The translations under genes and the position numbers were made by a program. The notes beneath the pieces are model-generated. The model was given only the letters and a program-made list of their open reading frames with translations. It was not told the DNA's origin and did no database searches. From Paracoccaceae bacterium (lineage in GTDB: Bacteria; Pseudomonadota; Alphaproteobacteria; Rhodobacterales; Rhodobacteraceae): a stretch of 64,000 bases of DNA. The stretch covers positions 52,693 to 116,692 of the forward strand of contig JACVZW010000085.1 of assembly GCA_014654775.1 (NCBI GenBank). Direction: 5' to 3'. The first letter of the stretch is position 1; each line of letters opens with the position of its first letter. This document shows, one piece after another, positions 51,503 through 60,315 of this stretch.

Positions 51503-52000
51503 TCAGGGCAGGATGTGGATGACGGTGCCGGGTTCCACCATCGAATAGATCACCTCCATCTCCTTGTCGGAGACGGCGATGCAGCCTTCGGTCCAGTCGT
51601 GGCGCGAAACGGGGCGGCGCGGGCCGCCATGGATGAAGATATCGCCGCCCGGGGATTTTCCGGCCGCCTCGGCGAATGCCACGTCGGTGGTGTTGGGGTA
51701 GGAAATCCCCAGCGACAGGTGGAAGCGCGACTTGGGGTTTCTGTGGGTGATGTAATAGGCGCCTTCGGGCGTCTTGCCGTCGCCTTCGAACTGCTTGTGG
51801 CCTTCGGGGGCGAAACCCAGCGCTATGTCATAGGATTCCAGCACCCGGCCATGGTGCAGCAGGTACATCTTGCGGTCGGCCTTGTGGACCTGAACGGATG
51901 TGACTTCGGGGCCGTTGTACTTCCGGAACTTCCCTCCGCCGCAGGCCGAGAGACCCACTGCCAGAGCGAGAACGAGAACGACCTTGAAGAACCACCGCAT
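51503..52000 (-). CDS. L,D-transpeptidase-family lipoprotein
   Basis: A 165-residue lipoprotein. The signal ends in the lipobox 'LSACGGG'; the YkuD motif is 'GDIFIHGGPRRPVSRHDWTE' followed by 'GCIAVSDKEME', with His and Cys. It differs from the Tat-exported enzyme at 50120 in being lipid-anchored and shorter. It converges with the CAP lipoprotein gene after an 18-base gap. Confidence 0.88.
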   Translation of the reverse strand: MRWFFKVVLVLALAVGLSACGGGKFRKYNGPEVTSVQVHKADRKMYLLHHGRVLESYDIALGFAPEGHKQFEGDGKTPEGAYYITHRNPKSRFHLSLGISYPNTTDVAFAEAAGKSPGGDIFIHGGPRRPVSRHDWTEGCIAVSDKEMEVIYSMVEPGTVIHILP

Positions 52001-52098
52001 GAAACTGCCCGCCTTGCCGAATATAGTTTTTTCAGCGGCATAGCCGAAAATGGCGGGTCTGGCTAGGCGACCTTTCGGAGGGGCCGCTCACGGATTCG

Positions 52099-53319
52099 TC
52101 AGCGCGAGAAGCGGGCGGCGAGTTCGACATGGGCGGACCAGCGGAACTGGTCGATCACCTGCACCCAATCAAGGCGGAAGCCCGCGCCGACCAGCATGCG
52201 GGCGTCGCGGGCGAAGGTGACGGGGTTGCAGGAGACGGCCGCCACAACGGGCACGGCGCTGCGGGCGAGGGTGGCGAATTGCGCCTCGGCCCCCGCCCTT
52301 GGCGGGTCGATCACCACGGCGTCGATCCCTTTGAATTCGTCAGGTTCCAACGGGCGGCGGAAGAGATCGCGCGTCTCGGTGGTGAGTTTCTTGAGGCCGG
52401 GCGTGGCGCGCCAGCCCTTTTCCAGCGCGGCGGTCATGGCGGTTTCGCCTTCGACGGCGTGCACCTCGGCCTGTTCCGACAAGGGCAGGGCGAAGGTGCC
52501 GCAGCCTGCGAAAAGATCGGCGATGCGCTTTGCATTCCCCACCGCGTCTGTCACGGCGGAAAGAAGGGCGGATTCGCCTTGCGGGGTGGCCTGCAGGAAG
52601 GCGCCGGGTGGCGGGGCGACGAGGGCCTTGCCAAAGCGCTGCATGGGCGCGGTGCGCAGGGCGACGGTTTCGCCATCCCAAGTGAGGCGGGCGAGGCCGT
52701 GGCTTTCGGCGATCCGTGCGAGGTCCATCCGTAGGGGGCCGTCGAGTGCCTTGCCGCCGGAGACGGAGACATCGGGGCCGGACAGGCTGCGGGTGACGGT
52801 CAGCGCAAGTTCGGTGCTGCGCGAGCCGCCCGCGCGGGTGAGCGAGTCCAGCGCCGGGAGGGTGGCCAGAAGGTCGGGGTGCAGGAGGTGGCAGTTCGGG
52901 ACGGGGATGATCAGGTCCGACCCGCGGGCATGAAAGCCGATCAGCGCGCCGCCCTTCGTCTTGCGCGCCGCCAGCGTGGCGCGGCGGCGGGAGTTCGGAG
53001 GAGAGGTATGGGTGGGGCGGAAGGGGGCATCCAGCCCCTGCCCGGCCAGCGCGCCGTGAACGATCCCCTCTTTCCACGCGGTCACGAAAGGATCGGCGGC
53101 GTGCTGCATGAGGCAACCGCCGCAGGTGCGGGCATGAGGGCAGGGCGGTTTCTTGCGGTCGGGTGACGGGGTGACGATGCGCGGGTCGATCAGGCGGTCG
53201 CCGTCCAGCGTGCCCTCCACCTCTTCGCCCGGCAGAAGGCCGGGGATGTAGACCGGGCCGTCCGGTCCCCGCGCGATGGCATCGCCGAGGTGGCCGAGCC
53301 GTTCGATCACCAGTTTCAC
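52099..53319 (-). CDS. Class I SAM-dependent RNA (uracil-5) methyltransferase, TrmA/RlmD family
   Basis: A 406-residue enzyme: N-terminal TRAM-like region, an iron-sulfur-type Cys cluster ('CPHARTCGGCLMQH'), a SAM-binding motif 'RIADLFAGCGTFALPLSEQ', and the catalytic Cys in 'VVAAVSCNPVTFARDARML'. The target, 23S rRNA U1939 or tRNA U54, cannot be told from sequence. Overlaps the ABC transporter gene upstream by four bases. Confidence 0.86.
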   Translation of the reverse strand: MKLVIERLGHLGDAIARGPDGPVYIPGLLPGEEVEGTLDGDRLIDPRIVTPSPDRKKPPCPHARTCGGCLMQHAADPFVTAWKEGIVHGALAGQGLDAPFRPTHTSPPNSRRRATLAARKTKGGALIGFHARGSDLIIPVPNCHLLHPDLLATLPALDSLTRAGGSRSTELALTVTRSLSGPDVSVSGGKALDGPLRMDLARIAESHGLARLTWDGETVALRTAPMQRFGKALVAPPPGAFLQATPQGESALLSAVTDAVGNAKRIADLFAGCGTFALPLSEQAEVHAVEGETAMTAALEKGWRATPGLKKLTTETRDLFRRPLEPDEFKGIDAVVIDPPRAGAEAQFATLARSAVPVVAAVSCNPVTFARDARMLVGAGFRLDWVQVIDQFRWSAHVELAARFSR

Positions 53320-55166
53320 TCTGCCGCTTCCTTTTCGTCGGTGCCGATGAAGCCGCCCGACTGGCGGTTCCAGTAGCGGGCGTAGAGGCCGCCCTTGGCA
53401 AGCAGCGTCTCATGCGTGCCTTCTTCGACGATGCGGCCATCGTCAAGCACGACGATGCGGTCCATGGCCGAGATGGTGGAGAGGCGGTGCGCGATGGCCA
53501 GCACCGTCTTGCCTTCCATGACGCGGGAAAGGGCGTCCTGAATGTTCGCCTCGACTTCGGAATCGAGCGCCGAGGTCGCCTCGTCCAAGACAAGGATGGG
53601 GGCGTCCTTCAGGAAGGCGCGGGCAAGGGCGATGCGCTGACGCTGGCCGCCCGAGAGTTTGACGCCGCGTTCGCCAAGGAAGGCGTCATAGCCCTTGCGC
53701 CCGTTGTGATCGACCATCTGGATGATGAAATCATGCGCCTCGGCCGCCTTGGCGGCGGCGATGATCTCGTCCTCGGTCGCGTCGGGCTTGCCATAGGCGA
53801 TGTTGTCGCGGGCGGAGCGGTTGAACATCGCGGTTTCCTGCGTGACCATCCCGATCTGGCGGCGGAGCGACTCTTGCGTGATGTGGCGCAGGTCGTGGCC
53901 ATCGACCAGAACAGCGCCGGATTCGGTGTCATAGAGACGCAGCAGCAGCGAGACGAGCGAGGATTTCCCCGCGCCCGATGCGCCGACGATCCCCAGTTTT
54001 TCGCCCGCGCGGATGTGCAGATCGATGTCGCGGACCCCGCCCCGCTTGCGTCCATAGGCGAAGGAGGCGTGATTGAAGTGGATCTCGCCCCGGATGGGGG
54101 GGAGTTCGCGGGCATCGGACGCATCGGCGAGGGCGTGGGGGACGGCGAGGGTCTTCATGCCATCTTCAACCTCGCCCACCGATGTGTAGATCGACATGAG
54201 GGTGAAGCTGACCCAGCCGGACATCTGCGCGATGCGCATGGCGATGGCGCCCGCGGCGGCGATGTCGCCTGCGGTGGAGAGGCCCTGCATCCACAAAAGC
54301 ACCGCGCCGCCGATCAGGAGGACGGGCAGGATGCCCGCGAGCGTCATCAGCGACAGGCGGAACCATGTGGAGATGACGCCGAATTCGAGGGATTTTTCGC
54401 GGAACACTTCCATCGATTTCAGGGCCACGCGATCCTCGAAGGCGGCATGGGCAAAGAGCTTGACGGTCTTGATGTTGGTGATCGTGTCGACCACCTGCCC
54501 CGACACCATCGCGCGGCTAGAGGCGCGGGCGGCGGAGTTGACGCGCACGCGGGGCATGAAGAAACGGATGAGCAGGATATAGGCCACCAGCCAGACGGCG
54601 AGCGCCAGCGCGATGCGGCTGTCGATGACGATCAGGAACACGACCGATCCGATGACGGAGGCCAGCGCGAAGCAGACGGTGTTGATGACTTCGGTCGCCA
54701 CGTCGGTGACGGCGCGGGCGGCCTGCATCTGTTTGGTGGCGATGCGGCCTGCGAAATCGTTGTCGAAGAAGGTGACGGCCTGCCCCAGCGTCCAGCGGTG
54801 CAACCGCGACAGGACGAGGGGGAGGACATTCGGCCCCACGACGATGGAGTTGGAGGCGGAAGAGATGCCGAAGGCCAGCGGGCGCAGGACCATGTAGAAG
54901 ATCAGGAAGGTGGCGATCAGCAGGCCGTGGTCGGCGAAGAAACGGTCCGGTCCGGAGTCGAGTGCCGCGTCGATCACCCAGCCGAGGATCAGGGCAGAGA
55001 CGACTTCGGTGACGCCGGCGAGCGAGGAGAGGACGGCCGCCACGGAAAGGGCGGGCCATGATCCCTTGAGCGACCAGCGGAAGAAGGGGCCGAGCGATTG
55101 CGGCGGCGGGCCGTCGGCGGGGCGGAAGGCATCGATGGCATTGCCGAGGGCGCGGACAAGGGTCAT
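53316..55166 (-). CDS. ABC transporter half-protein, permease + ATPase (second of pair)
   Basis: A 616-residue exporter-type half-transporter: six helices in about the first 320 residues, then an ATPase with Walker A 'GASGAGKSSL', signature 'LSGGQRQRIALARAFL', Walker B 'ILVLDEATSALDSEVE' and H-loop 'AIAHRLSTISAMD'. It overlaps its neighbour (55163-57010) by four bases and the two share architecture, so a heterodimer is likely. The substrate is unknown; lipid or drug export is usual. Confidence 0.88.
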   Translation of the reverse strand: MTLVRALGNAIDAFRPADGPPPQSLGPFFRWSLKGSWPALSVAAVLSSLAGVTEVVSALILGWVIDAALDSGPDRFFADHGLLIATFLIFYMVLRPLAFGISSASNSIVVGPNVLPLVLSRLHRWTLGQAVTFFDNDFAGRIATKQMQAARAVTDVATEVINTVCFALASVIGSVVFLIVIDSRIALALAVWLVAYILLIRFFMPRVRVNSAARASSRAMVSGQVVDTITNIKTVKLFAHAAFEDRVALKSMEVFREKSLEFGVISTWFRLSLMTLAGILPVLLIGGAVLLWMQGLSTAGDIAAAGAIAMRIAQMSGWVSFTLMSIYTSVGEVEDGMKTLAVPHALADASDARELPPIRGEIHFNHASFAYGRKRGGVRDIDLHIRAGEKLGIVGASGAGKSSLVSLLLRLYDTESGAVLVDGHDLRHITQESLRRQIGMVTQETAMFNRSARDNIAYGKPDATEDEIIAAAKAAEAHDFIIQMVDHNGRKGYDAFLGERGVKLSGGQRQRIALARAFLKDAPILVLDEATSALDSEVEANIQDALSRVMEGKTVLAIAHRLSTISAMDRIVVLDDGRIVEEGTHETLLAKGGLYARYWNRQSGGFIGTDEKEAAE

Positions 55167-57010
55167 TCGGCAGCCTCTTCTTCCAGACCGATGAAGCCAC
55201 CCGACTGGCGCGCCCAGAACCGGGCATAGAGCGCGCCGCGCGCAAGCAGTTCGGCATGGGTGCCTTGTTCGGCGATGTGGCCGTCTTCCAGCACGATGAT
55301 GCGGTCCATGGCGGCGATGGTGGACAGGCGGTGCGCGATGGCGATGACGGTCTTGCCCTGCATGACGCCATAGAGCGCGTCCTGAATGGCGGCCTCGGCC
55401 TCGGAGTCGAGCGCAGAGGTTGCCTCGTCAAGGATCAGGATCGGCGCGTCCTTGAGGATGACGCGGGCCAACGCCACGCGCTGACGCTGACCGCCCGACA
55501 GTTTGACGCCACGTTCGCCGACATGGGCGTCATAGCCCCGCCTGCCTTGCGGGTCTTCCAGGGTGAGGATGAAGTCATGTGCATCGGCCCGCTTGGCGGC
55601 GGTGATCATTTCCGCTTCCGTCGCGTCGGGGCGGCCGTAAAGGATGTTGTCGCGGACCGAGCGGTGGAGGAGCGAGCTGTCCTGCTGCACCATGCCGATC
55701 CGGCTGCGCAGGCTGTTCTGGGTGACATGGGCGATATCCTGACCGTCGATCATGATACGGCCCCCCTCGCAGTCGTAGAAGCGCAGCATCAGCTTCACCA
55801 GCGTGGACTTGCCCGCGCCGGAGCGGCCCACGACCCCGATCTTTTCGCCCGGATGGATCGTCAGTGTCACGCCCTGCAACCCACCCGAGTCGCGCCCGTA
55901 ATGGTGCTGGATATTGTCCAACTCGATCCGGCCTTCGCGGAACTGCAGCGGCTTGGCATCCGGCGCATCGACGAGGCCGATGGGATGGGTGATCGTCTCC
56001 ATCCCCTCTTGCACCACGCCCAAGGCCTGCACGAGCGAGGAGAAGGCCCACATGATCCAATAGGTCATGTTGTTGAGCCGCAGGACGAGGGCGGTGGCGG
56101 CGGCGACAGTGCCGATGCTGGCCGCGCCCTGATACCAAAGCAGAATGGCCCAGCCCGTGATGGCGACGATGAGGAAGCCGTTCAGGACCGTCAGCGCGAG
56201 GTCCATCTTGGTGATGATCCGCATCTCTTGTTTGAACGTCTCGCGCGCGTGTTCAATCGATTCCTTGGCGTAGTCGAGTTCGCGGGCGTCATGGGCAAAG
56301 AGCTTGACGGAATGGATGTTGGTATAGGCGTCCACCACGCGCCCCGTGACGGCGGAGCGGGCGTCGGAACTGGCCTTTGAGGCCGGGCCTGCGTGCCGGA
56401 TCGTCCAGTGGACGAGGGCGGCGTAGAGGATGAACCATGCGATCAGGGGCAGCAGAAGGCGCGGGTCGGCATCGGCCAGCATGATGCCCGCGCCCACCAC
56501 GGTAACGGAGGCGAAGGCCACGGCGTCGAAGGTCTGGAACACCGCATCGCCTGCCGCCGGGGGCGTTTGCATGATGCGGTTGGCGATGCGGCCTGCGAAA
56601 TCGGATTCGAACCAACCGACAGGCTGTCGGATCACATGGGCATGGGCGCGCCAGCGGATCATCGTGCCGAAATTTGGCAGGATGGTGTTGTGCAGAAGCG
56701 CCACGTTCCCCACCAGCAGGATCGGGCGCAGGATCAGGACGGCCAGCGCGACGGCGATCATTTCGGTGCCATAGAGCGCCCAAGCCTGCTGCGGGCCGTT
56801 TTCAGCCAAGAGGTCGACCAGCCGCCCGACATACCAGATCAGCGCCACATCGGCGAAGGCGGTGATGACCGAAAGGAAGGCCGTAACGGCAAAGACCCCT
56901 CGGAAGGGGCGGATATAGTCCTTTAGAAAGGGCCAGAGCCGCCGGGGCGGCGTATCGGTTTGCTCGTAGGGACCGTAGGGGTCAACGAGGCCTTCGAAAA
57001 AACGAAACAC
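55163..57010 (-). CDS. ABC transporter half-protein, permease + ATPase (first of pair)
   Basis: A 615-residue half-transporter like the downstream gene. Walker A 'GRSGAGKSTLVKLMLRFYD', signature 'LSGGQRQRVALARVIL', Walker B 'ILILDEATSALDSEAE', H-loop 'AIAHRLSTIAAMD'. Both ATPase sites look catalytically complete, unlike degenerate heterodimers. The membrane part contains 'GRIANRIMQTPPAAGDAVFQ'. First of a minus-strand pair. Confidence 0.88.
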   Translation of the reverse strand: MFRFFEGLVDPYGPYEQTDTPPRRLWPFLKDYIRPFRGVFAVTAFLSVITAFADVALIWYVGRLVDLLAENGPQQAWALYGTEMIAVALAVLILRPILLVGNVALLHNTILPNFGTMIRWRAHAHVIRQPVGWFESDFAGRIANRIMQTPPAAGDAVFQTFDAVAFASVTVVGAGIMLADADPRLLLPLIAWFILYAALVHWTIRHAGPASKASSDARSAVTGRVVDAYTNIHSVKLFAHDARELDYAKESIEHARETFKQEMRIITKMDLALTVLNGFLIVAITGWAILLWYQGAASIGTVAAATALVLRLNNMTYWIMWAFSSLVQALGVVQEGMETITHPIGLVDAPDAKPLQFREGRIELDNIQHHYGRDSGGLQGVTLTIHPGEKIGVVGRSGAGKSTLVKLMLRFYDCEGGRIMIDGQDIAHVTQNSLRSRIGMVQQDSSLLHRSVRDNILYGRPDATEAEMITAAKRADAHDFILTLEDPQGRRGYDAHVGERGVKLSGGQRQRVALARVILKDAPILILDEATSALDSEAEAAIQDALYGVMQGKTVIAIAHRLSTIAAMDRIIVLEDGHIAEQGTHAELLARGALYARFWARQSGGFIGLEEEAAE

Positions 57011-57070
57011 GGGAAGACGCCTCTATGTCAGGCCCCATCATATAGCCCGCTTCGCGCCGAAGGGAAACCG

Positions 57071-58210
57071 TCAGCCGAGGAGTTGTGAGCGTGTGAGCCG
57101 CAGATCGGAGGCGAGCCAGAGGGATTTCAGCCGCTTGAGTTCCTGCCCGAGGGCGGGGCCGGAGAGGGTGGGCAGATCGGCGGCGGTGATGGGGAAGGGG
57201 GTGGCGCTGCCGCGCGCCACCTCGGCCTTTGCGTCTTTGTGAAGGGGCTGTTCGAAGAGGGCGGCACGCAAGAGCAGGGCGTCCATCGCAAGCGCCGTGC
57301 CCAGAAGATGGCCCAGCACAGCGGCGGAGGCCGTCCCGGCCAAAGCATCGCGCAGATGGGCCAGATCACGGGATTCGGCGCGCGACAGGCGCAGCGCATC
57401 GGTCGGATCGTCGCCGCCCAGCGCCGCCATGCGGCGCAGCCAGCGGATGGGTTCGCCCTGTTCCAGATGGATGAGGGGGGGAAGGGCGCGCGGGTCCGTG
57501 CCGGGCAAAAGCGCGGCAAGGATGCCCGCCTGCGCCATGCTGGCCACGGCGGGGGCAGGGTCGGGGGCGGCGAGGAGTTTGCGCATCTCGGCCCCGACGC
57601 GTTCCTTGGACAGGGCGTGGAGGCCGTCGATCCCGGCGGCGCAGGCGGCCAGACCTTCGGCATCCAGCCCGAGGCCGGGGTCGCCATACCATGCGGTGAA
57701 GCGGAAGAAGCGCAGGATGCGCAGGTAATCCTCGCGGATGCGCTGATCCGGGTCGCCCACGAAACGGACATGGCGCGCCTGCAGGTCGGGCAGGCCGTGG
57801 AGCGGGTCGACGACGGTGCCGTCTGGGCGGGCATAGAGCGCATTCATGGTGAAGTCGCGGCGGGCGGCGTCTTCGACGATGTCGGTGGAGAAGGCGACAG
57901 TGGCGTGGCGGCCATCGGTTTCGACGTCGCGGCGGAAGGTGGTGACTTCGTGCGGGCGGCCTTGGGCGATGACGGTGATGGTGCCGTGGTCGATGCCGGT
58001 GGGCACGCATTTCAGCCCTGCCGCAGCGGCCAGCGCAATGACGCGGTCGGGCGTGGCGTCGGTGGCGATGTCGATATCGCCAACGGGCGCGCCCAGAAGG
58101 CCGTTCCTGACGCAGCCACCGACGAACAGCGCCTGATGGCCGCCTGCCAGCAGCGCCGCGCAAACGGATTGCGCGGCGGGATCGGTCAGCCAGTCGCCTG
58201 TCAGCCTCAT
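57071..58210 (-). CDS. cca: CCA tRNA nucleotidyltransferase
   Basis: A 379-residue class II nucleotidyltransferase that builds the 3' CCA end of tRNA. Catalytic motif 'LFVGGCVRNGLLGAPVGDID' then 'IATDATPDRVIALAAAAG'; 'RRDFTMNALYARPDGTVVDP' follows. It overlaps none of its neighbours; the Nudix gene is four bases upstream. Poly(A) polymerase activity cannot be excluded because the families are close. Confidence 0.92.
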   Translation of the reverse strand: MRLTGDWLTDPAAQSVCAALLAGGHQALFVGGCVRNGLLGAPVGDIDIATDATPDRVIALAAAAGLKCVPTGIDHGTITVIAQGRPHEVTTFRRDVETDGRHATVAFSTDIVEDAARRDFTMNALYARPDGTVVDPLHGLPDLQARHVRFVGDPDQRIREDYLRILRFFRFTAWYGDPGLGLDAEGLAACAAGIDGLHALSKERVGAEMRKLLAAPDPAPAVASMAQAGILAALLPGTDPRALPPLIHLEQGEPIRWLRRMAALGGDDPTDALRLSRAESRDLAHLRDALAGTASAAVLGHLLGTALAMDALLLRAALFEQPLHKDAKAEVARGSATPFPITAADLPTLSGPALGQELKRLKSLWLASDLRLTRSQLLG

Positions 58211-58214
58211 GTCC

Positions 58215-58811
58215 TTAATCCTGAACCCGGTCCGCTAGGCCGCGCAGGATGCGCGCGGTGGCGCCCCAGATGTAATAGGGACCATAGGGCACCGCATAGT
58301 ACCTGCGCCATTCGTCGCGCCAACGGCGGCGTTCGATGGCGTAGTTGCCGGGCGTCAGGACGTGGGAAAGGGGGAGGGAGAAGACCTCTTCCACCTCGCC
58401 CGCCTCGGGGATGGGGGTGAAGTCATCGCGGATGAAGCCGAGGACGGGTGTCACGGAAAACCCCGTAACGGTTTCATGATCGGGCAGGGTGCCCGCGATT
58501 TCCACGAGGGCGGAGGGAAGCCCCACCTCTTCGCGGCTTTCGCGCAGGGCTGCACCAATGGCGCCATCGTCGCCCGCATCGACCTTGCCGCCGGGAAAGG
58601 CGATCTGGCCGGGGTGGTGTTTCAGATGCGAGGCGCGCTTCGTCAGGATCAGGCGCGCGCCGTCAGGGCGCAGCCAGATGGGGACCAGCACCGCCGCCGG
58701 GCGCAGGCTGCGGCCCGGGGGCAGGCGGATCGCAGGATTCAGGTCGAAATCCGAGGACGGCCGCGCGGGGCGGACAAGGGCCGCGCGCAACCGGGATTCG
58801 GCGTCATGCAT
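58215..58811 (-). CDS. Nudix CoA pyrophosphatase-type hydrolase
   Basis: A 198-residue Nudix protein with the UPF0035/CoAse signature 'ILTKRASHLKHHPGQIAFPG' followed by the Nudix box 'GGKVDAGDDGAIGAALRESR' and 'EEVGL'. The family hydrolyses CoA and its derivatives; substrate is inferred from the motif. Four bases precede cca. Overlaps the hslO 3' end by eight bases. Confidence 0.88.
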   Translation of the reverse strand: MHDAESRLRAALVRPARPSSDFDLNPAIRLPPGRSLRPAAVLVPIWLRPDGARLILTKRASHLKHHPGQIAFPGGKVDAGDDGAIGAALRESREEVGLPSALVEIAGTLPDHETVTGFSVTPVLGFIRDDFTPIPEAGEVEEVFSLPLSHVLTPGNYAIERRRWRDEWRRYYAVPYGPYYIWGATARILRGLADRVQD

Positions 58812-59799
58812 TGGGGGACTTTGCCGCCTCGAAGCCGACCGTCTTTGGGTCCAACTCGTAATGCGCGCCGCAGAACTGGCAGTCGGCGGTGACGATGCCT
58901 TCGGGCGTGGTCATATAGGCGATGTCCTTGGCGGAATAGATGGACAGCGAATTGCGGACCTTGTCTTCCGAGCAGGAGCAGCCGAAGCGCACCGGCTGGG
59001 CATCGAAGACGCGCGGTTCCTCTTCGTGGAAGAGGCGGACGAGCAGGTCGGTCGGCTGCACCGAGGGGCCGATCAACTCCATCTCTTCGACGGTGTCGAG
59101 GAGGAGGTTGGCGCGGGTCCAGTTTTCGCTTTCGTCCCCCGACAGGATGTCGGCATGGGTGAGAAGGCCGCCTTCGCCGGTGCCTTCCCCTTGGGCCGTG
59201 AAGGGCGAGGCCTTGGGCATGTGCTGCAGCATCACGCCGCCCGCGCGCCAATGGGGGGCGGCGCCGGGGACCTGACTTTTGCCGAAGGTGACGGCAAAGC
59301 GGGTGGGCAGCTGTTCGGATTGCGCGAAATAGGTTTCCGCGCAGGAGGAAAGAGAGCCGCCCGCGATGGGGGTGATGCCGGAATAGGGCACCGTGCCTTC
59401 GCCTTGGTCAATCAGCACGGCCAGATAGCCCTTGCCGATCTGGCTGAAGGGGGCGGCGGCCGGATCGAGGCGGTCACGATCAAAGCTGGCATAGGCGCGG
59501 ATGCGGGCGGATTGGCCGTCTTCGGAGGGGCCATAGTAATCCGTCGCGATCAGGCGGGCGGGGCCGTTGCCCCTGATCTGCAGCGACAGCTTCCAGCGCA
59601 GCTTGATCGTCTGGCCGATCAGCGCGGTCAGGAGGGCGGCTTCGGCGACCAGCGCCTCGATCTGCGGGGGATAGGCGTGCTGCTTCAGCACCTGATCCAG
59701 CACGCCATCGAGACGCGCGACGCGGCCGCGGATATCCGAGCGGTCAAGCTGAAACGGCAGGACGGTATCGTCCCAGGCGAGTTGAGAGCCGATGGTCAT
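58804..59799 (-). CDS. hslO: Redox-regulated chaperone Hsp33
   Basis: A 331-residue Hsp33. The redox zinc centre is 'RFGCSCSEDKVRN' and 'TADCQFCGAHYELDPK' (CxC...CxxC) at the C-terminus; 'GKGYLAVLIDQGEGTVPYSG' and 'SYFAQSEQLPTRFAV'-like segments mark the core. Under oxidative stress it becomes an active holdase. Start ATG at 59799; the upstream frame to 60051 lies under the convergent Nudix gene. Confidence 0.93.
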   Translation of the reverse strand: MTIGSQLAWDDTVLPFQLDRSDIRGRVARLDGVLDQVLKQHAYPPQIEALVAEAALLTALIGQTIKLRWKLSLQIRGNGPARLIATDYYGPSEDGQSARIRAYASFDRDRLDPAAAPFSQIGKGYLAVLIDQGEGTVPYSGITPIAGGSLSSCAETYFAQSEQLPTRFAVTFGKSQVPGAAPHWRAGGVMLQHMPKASPFTAQGEGTGEGGLLTHADILSGDESENWTRANLLLDTVEEMELIGPSVQPTDLLVRLFHEEEPRVFDAQPVRFGCSCSEDKVRNSLSIYSAKDIAYMTTPEGIVTADCQFCGAHYELDPKTVGFEAAKSPNA

Positions 59800-59868
59800 A
59801 GGGTTTCCCGATTGTGCCGACCCGTAATACCGCGCCAATATGGCATGCGCAAACACGGGGCCGAAGAG

Positions 59869-60315
59869 ATGATCCGCCGATATGGGGAACAAGTGAAGCA
59901 AGGTCAACGCTACAAGCGGCGGCCGGGGGTCTATGCCATCCTGCTGGACGGGGACGAGCTTTTGGCGACGCATCAGGCCGAGCCGGTGCCGGAATATCAG
60001 TTGCCCGGCGGCGGGATCGACCCGGGCGAGCATCCGGTGGCGGCGCTGCACCGTGAGGTGTTCGAGGAAACCGGGTGGAAGATCGCGGTGACGCGGCGGT
60101 TGGGGGCGTTCCGGCGGTTCACCTACATGCCGGAATATGACCTGTGGGCCGAAAAGCTATGTTCGATCTATCTGGCGCATCCGGTGCGGCGGCTGGGTCC
60201 GCCGTCAGAGGCGGGGCATCGTGCGGTCTGGATGCCTGCGCAGGCGGGGTTGGACCTGCTGGGCAATGACGGGGACCGGGCGATGCTGGCGCGCGTGCTG
60301 GGACTGGCCCGCTAG
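59869..60315 (+). CDS. Nudix hydrolase
   Basis: A 148-residue Nudix enzyme with a full Nudix box 'GGGIDPGEHPVAALHREVFE' followed by 'ETGW'. 'QRYKRRPGVYAILLDGDELL' precedes it. The substrate is unknown. I choose ATG 59869 ('MIRRYGEQVKQGQRYKRRPG'), the usual family start; an ATG at 59845 adds eight residues. Its long upstream open frame is only a shadow of hslO and the other Nudix gene. The stop overlaps the convergent rbaY-like gene. Confidence 0.85.
   Translation: MIRRYGEQVKQGQRYKRRPGVYAILLDGDELLATHQAEPVPEYQLPGGGIDPGEHPVAALHREVFEETGWKIAVTRRLGAFRRFTYMPEYDLWAEKLCSIYLAHPVRRLGPPSEAGHRAVWMPAQAGLDLLGNDGDRAMLARVLGLAR

Noticed and set aside
58489-60315. 608-residue plus-strand open frame
   Set aside because: Only its last 148 residues form a Nudix enzyme; the rest is antisense to hslO and the CoA-type Nudix gene.
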